Origin: Flammula alnicola
Taxonomy: Eukaryota > Basidiomycota > Agaricomycetes > Agaricales > Strophariaceae
Assembly (NCBI GenBank): GCA_015499995.1
Contig: JADNRV010000140.1
Location: 1 to 64,000, forward strand
Direction: 5' to 3'
DNA length: 64,000 bases
This document shows, in pieces, positions 47,902 to 57,900 of this stretch (position 1 is its first letter; the number at the start of each line of letters is the position of its first letter). Made by a program: the position numbers and the translations under genes. Below the pieces are notes generated by a model. The model saw only the letters and a list, made by a program, of their open reading frames with translations, did no database searches and was not told the DNA's origin.

Positions 47902-48469
47902 AGAAATTTAAGGAGATCCTAGATATGCATGCACCAAGTTATGTCAGCATGTTATATTGCCTTATTTGGGTACTCTCATGCACTGTGGGAATTTTTTGCC
48001 AAAAAAGGTAGTTATAGCACCCACTTCCAGAACCCTGAATACACACAAATTATATTAATAGGTGCTCTGGTCAGTGAGAAAAATGCAAAATACTCAACTG
48101 AACGTGAGTCTTTTGAAATTTGCACCTGCCAAATATAGAATTTCTTGATTACAAATAGGTTCCACTGTGTCACTTTGATGTTATTTTATGTAATAGTATG
48201 TAATTTTTACATGGTTGCTAAAAATAATAGATGTTTCCAAAAAAGAAAATCGCAAGACTCCTGTTGGACTCCATCTGAACTCCTGGTACTCCTGTTCCAC
48301 TATAAAACCAGCTGTCAGGACTCCATCTGGACTCCACCAGGAGTCCAGCATAAACTTTGGCAGGGCTGTCAGCCAAAAAAAAGCACACATAGACTTCACA
48401 TGGACTACTCCACTCCACCGGAGTCCATCTGGAGTCCACCAGGAATAAGAGAGGTAGGGTAAAGACCTC
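47902..48469 (-). mobile_element. Family C element C2, truncated
   Basis: The end GTAAAGACCTC (48459-48469), AGTCCA/TGGACT-type subterminal repeats and the shared core match C1 in reverse orientation. The tRNA-like module and second tip are missing because similarity stops near 47902. Confidence 0.75.
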
Positions 48470-50399
48470 CCTGCTCCATTGATGGAGAATGACAAGATAA
48501 TAAAATATTCACCCACCTTCAAATTCTTTCTTCTCCGCAGCTTCTTTTTACTCTTCATTATGCACAATCCACAGCTGCACATAGGAAATGTCTTGACAAG
48601 GGTTCAAGTTTATCCACAGCTGAGAAGGCATAAAACCAGATAGAAATTCATAAGTGAAGTAGCAGTTTTTTCTAAACCATATGATGTGAGAGAGGCTGAA
48701 GGCAGTGCAAAGCTAGACAAGTAACTTGAACCAAGGTGGGAGATTTACTATTTACCAAAGATCACTGTTATATTCTAAGCTGTAAAGTATCATAAGATAT
48801 ACCAGCAACTCTGCAGTCACAATATTTGTGGTGCAATTTCTTCAAAGGAATACTTTTAAAGGTAAACTTTGAAATTAATCACATTTTCTATGAAGGAGAT
48901 TAAGGACTGTATAGTATTATTAGGTTCTGCAGCTTCTAATTTTGAGAGAATAGTAATGAGCAAGAAAAAACAGTAAACACTTACCAAATGCTCCATGCAT
49001 CCACAGGTGTTTCCATGCTGACCCACACTCTTACCCAGACTGATCTGTACCTGTGAACCCATGGGTTTTTTTCTACAGGTGTAAGTGTGTCGATGGATTG
49101 CCCATATCTGCTGTGTACCATCATCTGCATCATCTGCCATCATCCATATTGTCTGTGTTGTGCACCATGTCTGTGCACCATTGTCTGCATCATGCACTAT
49201 CATCCATGTTGTGTGCCATTGTCCATGTCATCTATTCCACCATCATCCATGTTGCCTGCCATTATCTGCCATGCATCATCATCTGTGTCATCTGCCACTG
49301 TGTGTGTTATCCACCATTATCTGCATTGTATGTGTCATCTGCTGTGTATGACGTGACCTGGCCATCTGTGCATTGTGTGTGCCAGCTGCTCATGATATCC
49401 ACTTGCTCACATTAGTTGTCATTGTTATTGTTGTCCTGGGGTGAGCAACATTGTGTGAGTGTGCTGATGACTTGTCTGTTTGCACATTGTGTGCACCAGC
49501 TGTTCATCATGGCCAGTTGCTCATGTCAGTCAGTGTAATTATCATTATTGTGTTGAGGCTAGTCCACCTTCCTTGTTGGAGGAGAGGGGCACATGGTTGG
49601 TATTGGTGGCAATGGTGAGTGGATGGAGATGATGAGATGATATAATTGGTTGATTTCATTTTCAAGCAAAGTTTGAATTGACTGGCATTCAGCCATAGTT
49701 CAGCCAGTCATTTCTCAGTTCTTAATAAATATTCAACAATATTTTAGAAAATGAAATAAAAAAGCTTATTTTTAATTGCTATACATTAATCTTTTTAAAT
49801 TAATAAAAAAAACTTCATTTTGAGACGTGGGTATTGCTGGGTCATGGGTCCAACTAATGACCCACACCCATACCCACCAACACCTCTACCCATAACCTGG
49901 CCAGGTTCTGCCAACCTGTGCTATTCTCTACAAGTAATTTAGTTATAGCATGCCTCAAAAATAAATTCTTTAACAATCTGAATAGTAAATAGCTTTGCAA
50001 ACTACTCTAAATCAAGTTATTTAATTGAGTACTACTTTACATAAGCTCAGTGGAGCTTCTAGCCCAGTCATTGTGAGAGTCATAAAGAAAAAGCCAGAAA
50101 GGCATAATCAATTGATTACAACAGAAGCAAAAATAGATGTCTAAAAGTTGAAAGTGCCAGAGGAAATCTACAAGCAAAGGTAAAAACTAATATAAATAAG
50201 ATAGTGAGGTGCATTAAACACATGCACATTACCTGGAGAGGCCCACAAGATAAGCTTCATCAGTTGTCTCACAGTTTGCTTTTTTGCAGTTGTGCAAGTG
50301 AAAAAAGCTGAAAAAGGTGTCAAAAGAGCAAGTCAAAAAAGCCTGGTGTCTATTCTGAAAAAATGAGGAGTTTTTTGGGTGTCTCAAAGAAAAAGAAAA
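48470..50399. other. Decayed DNA including a low-complexity tract
   Basis: A short minus-strand Lys/Arg-rich frame at 48470-48582 could be an upstream exon separated by C2. The rest lacks genes. The tract 49095-49390 is described separately. Stretches with ACCCACACCCATACCCACC-like words near 49010 and 49890 may be the two decayed ends of one old element. Confidence 0.35.
49095..49390. repeat. Imperfect low-complexity repeat (CATC/TGTG words)
   Basis: CCATCATCCATGTTGTGTGC-like units recur imperfectly with no fixed period. CpG is almost absent while TpG and CpA are abundant, as expected if a CpG-rich simple repeat had decayed. Confidence 0.6.
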
Positions 50400-51276
50400 G
50401 TTGAGAAGTAACTGAGAACCACTGCTCCATCCTTTCAGTGCATGTTCAATCTAAAAAAATGCTAGTGGTCAGATCAAGAACATGAATAAAGAAGAGGACA
50501 TACAGTGGTGATGACAAAAATGATGATAGAAAGAGGAAGATCCTTCTTTTCAGCAATCTTGGTGGTAGTTTCAGCATCCACATTTGATCTTGATGATATG
50601 GAGAACCACTGACTTTCAATAATTTCTATAATGAGATCAGAGCCAAAGGGTTGCCAAGAATCAAGGGTATGTTTCTAAGAATAGAAATGGTCAGTAGATT
50701 AGCTTAAAGGAAGTTATGTGCATACCTCCAGGTTGATACCACCATACATGAAGTGGGATTCAGTCAACAGCCATATAATGTGTTTCTGGACTTTATCTGA
50801 AGGACTGTTTAGACCGTAGAAGCCTTGGACATGATCACAGGCTTTGATGACTATGCTACTGATGAGAGCTGCCCTTCCATGTGTTATCTAATTTTGAATT
50901 AAGTCAGCTACTGTCAAAAAACAAATGAATCACTTACAAATGTAATCAGCTTCTTTTTAGTATTCTGTTCAGGCATTGCACACCTAAAAGCATCCTTGAT
51001 AGTTAGGTCATCACTGTTCCTAGATGCTCCTTTGATGGTGTTCCATAAAAATTCCAAGCATCCAATCTTAGTATCAGGAAGGAAAGGTCCATCTGGATTA
51101 TAGATGGTGGTGTTAATTTGCATGGTTTGCCCCCAGATGCTGTAACATTTGAAAGATGGTCTTCTAGAAAGCATTGATCGTCTATCCAAATATGCTGGAA
51201 GATATACACACCAGGAATGTGGGTGAGAAAAATTCTTTTTCTTCTGCTCATTTATCATGTTATTATTGCTATGCAA
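50400..51276 (-). CDS. DUF6532-like protein, partial
   Basis: Minus-strand exons 51276-50938, 50887-50726, 50674-50504 and 50450 onward join in phase. The introns are 48-53 nt with GTAAGT or GTATGY donors and no internal stop. The protein has ITHGRAALISSIV, then a YGL...V..LL segment, a F.YG...LE turn, a polar stretch with WF, and a C-terminal PLSIIIFV...IEHALKGWSSG. The last motif (E-x-A-L-x-x-W-x-x-G) and the overall order resemble DUF6532 proteins of unknown function, which are numerous in agaricomycetes. The first ATG and the 3' end are uncertain. The lack of stops is notable given the decayed neighbourhood. Confidence 0.5.
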
Positions 51277-51336
51277 AGTGGGTATGTTGATTCCTTATTA
51301 TTAGAAGCTTTTAACTAACTATTGATTATATACTAG

Positions 51337-51991
51337 GGCAATGGCACTCCTGCTAATGTTGACATTTCAACTTTACAGAAAGATGGCAAGAAGCATGTTA
51401 ACTCATGTCAATATGTTCCCAGAGCAAGCAAGGAGATGAACAAACAATCCTTCGAGGCATCACATTTAGAAAGTGCTTTTGGCCCTATCTTTGAGTGGAT
51501 CCAGGAATTGGTATATTTTCAATTGTCTTTTTTTCTCCTGCATATTGAATTGCTTCCTTTTTTCTTAGCTAAAGATGTTGCTTCCTGACCAATATGAGGT
51601 CATTTCACAATTTGTCAATATTCTTCCAGGAAATCATATAACACCAGTTTATTCCTTCTCTGGATTTGTGTTAAATGTCAATGTGACAATACAGATTCAC
51701 TGAGACTGGGGTGATCAGGATATCTTTATGGTTCTGGTTCTTTCAGACTGTGAGAGCAGAGATTTGTGCCTTATGAAACCAGGATTAGTTCTCAACTTAT
51801 GCCATGGAGATTTGGTCATCTTTGCCTCTGCCAATATTAGCCACTTTAACCTTCATTATAGCGGCAAACACGCATCTCTCGTATTTCATTCTGATAGATT
51901 TGGGGCTAATTGGATAAAGGATAGAAATGGCTGGGATCATAACATACATATAAGAACTATGAATAGTAATGACCCAGACATTGGCATGTAA
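51337..51991 (+). pseudogene. 2OG-Fe(II) dioxygenase-like relic (TET/JBP-like candidate)
   Basis: Exon 1 (51337 to about 51510) is joined through an intron with GTATAT donor and TTCTTAG acceptor to an exon reading LLPDQYEVIS, then VLNVNVTIQIH. A TGA at 51701-51703 and DWGD follow. Farther on come LVLNLCHGDLVIFASANISHFN and GKHASLVFHSD. The H-x-D metal motif has its middle codon changed to TGA (from CGA, expected Arg). The distal His is in SHFN and the 2OG-binding basic position is in the GKHASL strand, where Arg is usual and His is seen. This double-stranded beta-helix pattern matches the dioxygenase-like family expanded with transposons in mushrooms. Assignment to TET/JBP proper is inference. 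A possible 3' exon lies at 52496-52694. Confidence 0.5.
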
Positions 51992-54195
51992 ATTAGCAGT
52001 CTTTTCACAATCATGTCGTCAGAAATCACTCTTTAATAACAGTGTATCACTGTCACATGACCTGAAATCCAGTTTCAATTTGAACTTTGAAGTTCGTTTC
52101 TCTTTCATCTTACTAAGTTCTCTATGCCTGGCAGCCTGGTTTAATGCTATCACACTCAACTGCTTATAACTATTCCTCCTCACCTTTGCAACTTATAAGT
52201 GACAGAGATTTCCATGGCGAAAGAGTAAGACATTTATTTTTAAAATTTATTTTTACTTATTTCTTCAGATTATGTCTAGTCCATCTACATCAACCAGTAG
52301 ACTATACATCTATGAGGACTATGAGAATCATTATATCTGGTTTTTTAATAAATATCCTCTCATGCCTCAAATGGATACCATGCTGCAAACAGAAGCTGAG
52401 ATATGCTAAGTTTACTGCTTTTTAATATCATTGCTAATGGACTATCTTTTCTTAGGCTCCCTCATCTACATATAACAATTTGAAACTGGCAGATTTCCAG
52501 CTCAAAATCAAGATGCACAATCAAAAAAGAAAACTCAAGGCAATCAAAGATCGTTCTTGCTCCACTCCTCTGCAGGCCCAAAGAGGGTGGCTCCAAAACT
52601 TACACTTCTTGCTGAAATGCACCATAGTCTCCAGAAGAAGTATCAACATTTGAAGAAGATGTCTTTGAAGATACCTCCTAAAGGACGATTCTAGAGCGAC
52701 AGTATATTCTAATAAAAGGACAGAATTAGATAATAGTAAAGAGTGAACATTTTCTCATGTCAGACACATACCTTTTATTTAGCTTAGCTGTTATGTTATT
52801 ATTGCTATCTTCTTACACCTAACACCTATATTCTGTTCATATCTTCCTCGAACAATATAACATCTATCGTCCTCTTTTCTTCAAGTGCAAGATGAGCCAC
52901 CCATATGAAGCAAAATGCAGTCGATACTTTACTAGCATCAAATCAATGAGTTCACACCTGACTTCTGCATGTTCTTGCTCCTGGTATGCAAAAGGAAAGT
53001 TGAGGGATTTGGGGGTCCATGATGTTGAAGACGTGGAGCCTGTACTCACAGTATTTCATTGAGGAGAAGAAGAAGACCCAGCTCCAGAGGATGAGGATTG
53101 GGGAAATTATGACCCACAGCAAGATCCAGATATTGATATTGACCTGGGGCCCTATGGAGAGGAGTTCCATTTTATTTCCAGTGAGTCTAGCACTTCTGTC
53201 TATGATACAGAGGAATCTGAGACAGGACCTGGCCCTCAAACAGCAGCAAATCAGATCCTCCAAGAAGCAACAAACCCACAACATTCTGTTCTTGATGATG
53301 AGATGATGAACATATTACAATAATGGACCAAGACACTGGCAAGATTCGATGTCAAGAGGCACCTCCAAGGTATATTCCAGTGGACAGGGATGGTGATACC
53401 TTGATAAGCGAAGGTGATGAGCTCAAACAGGGACAAATCATCCATGCCAAAGTCAAAGTGACACTGACAGCATGCCTCTGCATCTGTCTTTATTGCTCTC
53501 TCAAGCTGCTTCACCCATCTTGACTTCTCTCACTCCCACTGATAATTATAGCTCACAGTTTCAAACACACTATCCTTCATTTCAAGAGGGATGGAAGTGG
53601 CATTGAAAACACCCTTCACTGGTTCCATATTGTTATCACCATCCACCTGCTACTTGGTTTACTTCCAATGTGCAATAGTTTCCCTCAGTGAGTATTGGCA
53701 AAGTAGAAGGCATAAATGGCTCTGCTGATTTTACCAGTATCTCTGTGCTTCACTACAGTGCAAAACCATTGAATCAAGCTTTGATCCACACTCAAGTACA
53801 CACATGGGTCATTTTCTGTGCCAATGGTCTCCTTTGGATCACACTTAGCAATGTTGAAGTGGTTCAAAAGGTCATCCTCTTGCAAGTCATGAGTATCATG
53901 ATCACAACATCCTTCCTCACCCAATATCTCATGGATCCCCCATCTCATTCATCTTGGCCCAAAAAATTAACCTACATCCTTCTTGCCTCTGCTGGTGGTA
54001 TATATTTGCAATTGCCCTGGAGGTGGCATACTTAGCTGCTAAGTGGGGCCTCAGACCAAGAAATATTCGACCAAATATTTTCACTAAGCCCCAAGTACTC
54101 CAGTCTACTCATTGGAACAATTGTGCTGGTTCTGACAATGCTCTTTATCTGAATTGATTCTCATCGGTTAATAGGCATAGTTGCAATTCTTTTTT
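51992..54195. other. Decayed DNA with an acidic open segment
   Basis: The plus strand 53012-53324 encodes an Asp/Glu/Pro-rich stretch (EEEDPAPEDEDW, QQDPDIDIDLG), with one TGA near 53060 and an end at TAA 53322-53324. It resembles linker regions of repeat-associated proteins but is not assignable. The remainder has no supported gene. Confidence 0.35.
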
Positions 54196-54480
54196 CTATT
54201 GCCTTGGCATTGTTAATAGAAGTGCAACAAGGTTGACGATATGGATGAAGCACCAGGTGCAATTTACTGTTGAATACTTGGGTACTTGCTCTGCAAGATG
54301 CTCACTGAGTGTATCCATGTTCATTGTATTGTCTGCTGTAATAATGATCTGAAATTTTGTCAGCCTCATCTCAGGTATGTACAGTCCATGAATATTCATC
54401 TCACCTTATGCTCAATACTGAACTCCTCCAGAATCTCCTTAAATGCCAGAGCCATGTTTAGACCAGTGTGTGACTGATAC
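54196..54480 (-). pseudogene. hAT transposase relic, RNase H segment
   Basis: The minus strand reads NMALAFKEILEEFSIEHK, then an intron-like gap, then IIITADNTMNMDTLSEHL and CFIHIVNLVALLL. These match the hAT catalytic block (second Asp in ADN, then C-x2-H-x3-N-L). The segment ends at a stop, and flanking parts are too decayed to follow. Confidence 0.6.
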
Positions 54481-55120
54481 TAAACCATTGTCAGTGCTCA
54501 TAGCGAGATTGAAATCACAAAATTTAATAGTTGAATTGTTTCATCAATGTACACTGGTTAGAGATCCCTCACCACAGCATAGAGGTTGCAGAATGAAACA
54601 GGTGCTTAAGTGAAGTTACTCATCAGTGTTGTTTGGTACAAAGCTGATGCCAAACAACCTACAGCCAAACAATGCATGACAAGCATCCAACAGCTCCATA
54701 CCAGCTGTCGAAGGAAGCAAAGATGAACTCTGTCTGATTCTTGAGATTGATCTTGCTAGATTTAAAAAGTTAATACACTTTCAAAAATGATGCTGAAACA
54801 GAGGTAGCTTATGTCAAATCTGAAAAAATACAGATACCAATGACGGAACTGACAATAATGACAAAGTATTTGCCAGAATAGCCAGGTGGTTGAACGAGAT
54901 TCACAGGGTTTGGCGCACAAATATATGAGAAGTTGGGTTGGATGCCACCAAAATCTTTGGTGGTGTCCATTGCATCTTCAACTGAAAAAACACAATCAGC
55001 ATAAATGATCGCGAAAGAGAGAAATATATAAAATTACTCTTAACAGAGCCATCTTGTGCTGGTGGTCCACCAGCATTGGTGGTAGCAGGCAGGGGTATAT
55101 GAAGCAGGTTTTGCTTATCT
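54481..55120. other. CpG-poor decayed DNA
   Basis: Nothing supported. It probably includes unreadable upstream exons of the hAT relic. Confidence 0.35.
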
Positions 55121-55128
55121 CGCATAGT

Positions 55129-56109
55129 TAGTGATCGACACGGGTACAGAAACCCACGCGGGTACAAGCAACGGGTAAGCAGGGGTACGGGTACGGGTAC
55201 GAAAATCTGTACCCCAGCCAAACCCGTACCCATGAGGCGGGTATAAGGGTACCGTCGGCAGTGCGGCATCGGAGTTTGAAATCAATGTTGGTCTGGCACA
55301 TTGATGATTGCGGGCAAAATGACTGCACAACTCCGAATCGAACTTCCTTCTTCCCACCACCCATCCTCAAACCCAACCTCCACCCCAGCCGCCGCTGACA
55401 ACAATGACCTCCAAACCGTGAGCTGTAGTAGAGCTGCGCATCACGTTGTAGCATGCAAACATGACGAGGAAGTGGTGCCAGGTACGTGGCATGCCTAGTA
55501 TGCATGGTACAGATACTTACCCCCTCATTTTCCATGCAGAATAGTCGTCAGCACCATGACATTGCCATCGCGGGCTATTTGTGAGGGTCTGGCCACCGCA
55601 CTGCTGCCCGAGTCCTCGCGATAGCACACCGACTTGCCCATCTCGTCACGAAGCCTACCCCGTGGTCCCCATCTTTTTCGATTATCCGAGCACCACAATG
55701 CCTCTGCTGCCGACCTGTGAGAGCAGTGTCCAACCTTCGCACTGTCTGACCTTCGCTGCAGCAGCAATGGCCTGACACAGTACGTGGCTGCGAACAAGCA
55801 TCAACTGACCCCGTTGTCTTTGGAGCACATGTTACCCGAGCGTCGTCATCGTTTGTGGCAGTCTATAGACCCTCGCAGATGGTCACCCCCACGTCAATTG
55901 ATGTCCGGGGTGCATCAGCGAGGTCTTTTTGCCAACATCTCACCCCTCCATTCACTACCCTGGGCACGGGTAATGTTGACCCTCGGGTTTTTGCATACCC
56001 CCTACCCCCACCCATGTAAACCCGTATCCGTGAGGTACGGGTACGGGTTTTGACGGGTAAGGGTACGGGTCAGAATTATTTACCTGAGGGTTACCCGGGT
56101 CATTCACTA
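55129..56109. mobile_element. hAT-type MITE with GGGTAC arrays, 981 bp, with 8-bp TSD
   Basis: The ends are TAGTGATCGACACGGGTAC and, read inward, TAGTGAATGACCCGGGTAAC. They are flanked by CGCATAGT on both sides (55121-55128 and 56110-56117). The ends carry arrays of GGGTACGGGTAC-like repeats in inverted orientation (55140-55250 and 55965-56100). The interior is CpG-rich and non-coding by my reading. Tips and duplication are hAT-like. It is younger or less methylated than its flanks, judging by retained CpG. Confidence 0.88.
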
Positions 56110-56117
56110 CGCATAGT

Positions 56118-56799
56118 GCTGAAGGCTGAAGAAATGATGCAAGGAAACAATTTAAAGAGACAATTTGAAGAGATGATTGATCAAGACAAGCAGCTTTTAT
56201 GCAAAAAGAAAGTGAAACTCACAGATATTGTCCCTGCAGTGACCACTGCACCATTGTATTAGGACACCATTTTCTGTGAACCTGAAAGCATATTTTTTGA
56301 GAAAATAGAATAAATTATTTGAAACCAGGAGCTTACCATTCTGATCGGAAGTGGATGCTGATCATTGCAGTTGTCACACAGATGAGCACCAAACTGTAAA
56401 GAGATAACAGGGATTGGTCCAGGGATTAAACAGAAGGTGGATCGGAATGAGAGAGATCTGCTGTTGGCCATTTGTTTGCAATTTTTCGATTGAATAAACT
56501 GCCTACCAATTATTGATCGAATTACCGTAAAAATAAAAATACAGAGGAGGGCACTACATACTCTTTCAATTTGCCAATACTTTTACTTGCACTTGACAAA
56601 GTTCCATTACTGTTCAAAAACCAACACAGTGAGTTCATGCCCATTGAATAAAGTTCAAAAAACTCACCTCACAGCAGGTCTCAGATATGGTTAATCCTGG
56701 CACTTTCCAAGGCTCCCAAAAGGACTTCATGATGGGGCAGAAGAAAGCATATGCTCAGGCCATGCATGAGGGCCACACATGCCTTGCCATCCTGCCACG
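56118..56799. other. CpG-poor decayed DNA
   Basis: No supported gene. Confidence 0.4.
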
Positions 56800-57900
56800 T
56801 GACATTATTTTCAGATCCCGGAGAATTAAAAATAGCATGGAATAATGGAATGATGTCATTAAAATGATGCTCTCCCAGAAATCCAAGTCATTTTTAGAAT
56901 GACATCCAAACTCATCCTTTGCAATCCACCCCATCCTGCCCCCCCATAGGGTGTGCAAATGACTGATTTGGATAGAGAAAAATTGGAGCCATATGATGGT
57001 ATTTTTTCCTGGTAGAAAAGCACCCCCGATGATGAGCAGGAGGCCAATTAATATCCCCATGGCTATTCTGTGCAATGGGCAGGATTATTGGCTATTGTTT
57101 ACTATCACCCGCCCCATCAACAGGCCACAGGCCTGTCTCTGGCACCCCCGGCACACCATAGAGGGTCTAAAGGAGTCCTTGGGCAACTCCCCATGGTGGG
57201 CAACTAGTGGTATAGATGTATGACCTTAGTTGGGACACTGCCATAGATTGATACATGAGCGTAGCACATATAGGTGTGACTGCGCACCTGACATCAGAAT
57301 GACATGGGAGCACAATGTTGTGCTCCTGGTGCCATTGGTGTTGCATGTCCATCCTGGTGGTCATGTGGAAGTGGTGGTGGTGGTTGCGATAGGCCGCATG
57401 CAATGCCACTGCTGGCATTGTTTTCAGTGCCTGCGGTATGTTGCATCTGCGAGGGACATGGTGGGGGTTAGCGGTCACTGTGGGGTCATCGTTTATGACA
57501 TACCATGTGGGCCTCCCACTCCTGGGTCTTTCCTTTGTATCCAACACTATCCTAGCCCCCCCCCCCCCCCCCATGGCATGTATTCCCTCACGTGCCATGG
57601 CATCATGGCGTCACATCGTCCTCTTGGGTCAGTTTTGCATATCCAGGTTTTGCATATCCACGGCATCGTCATTGCATACTGGGCTGGTCATCATTGTCGT
57701 TGTTGCCATGGGTGTGCATTTGTCATGGTCATGGAGCAGCGGGTGGTCTGCAGGGAGACATGGCAGGAACGGTGGTGGTGGGAGGGAAGAAAAGTGGTGA
57801 TGTGGCAATGCTGGAGCCATGTCACCATGCGGCAATGAGTTGCCAATTTGCCAAGGTCACATGCACTGTCTAGGCTGTTCAGAATCCATATTCATGTAAA
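56800..57900 (+). mobile_element. CpG-decayed internal fragment of family A
   Basis: 56870-57250 follows the right inverted arm of A2 (CATCCAAA, AGCACCCCCGATGATGAGCA, GGGCAACT motifs). 57280-57860 follows the A1 core, including the palindrome relic (57302-57328) and the block with GCGAGGGACATGG and TGGGCCTCCCA. Most CpGs of A1 and A2 are TpG or CpA here. Both subterminal arrays are missing. A homopolymeric C tract lies near 57556. Confidence 0.75.

Noticed and set aside
53688..54035. Plus-strand frame with several hydrophobic stretches, possible membrane protein
   Set aside because: No splice logic and no family likeness. It overlaps the zone expected to hold the downstream part of the minus-strand hAT relic.
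55140..56100. GGGTAC arrays as telomere-like repeats
   Set aside because: The unit is not a telomeric unit, the arrays are short and inverted, and an exact 8-bp duplication bounds the whole element.
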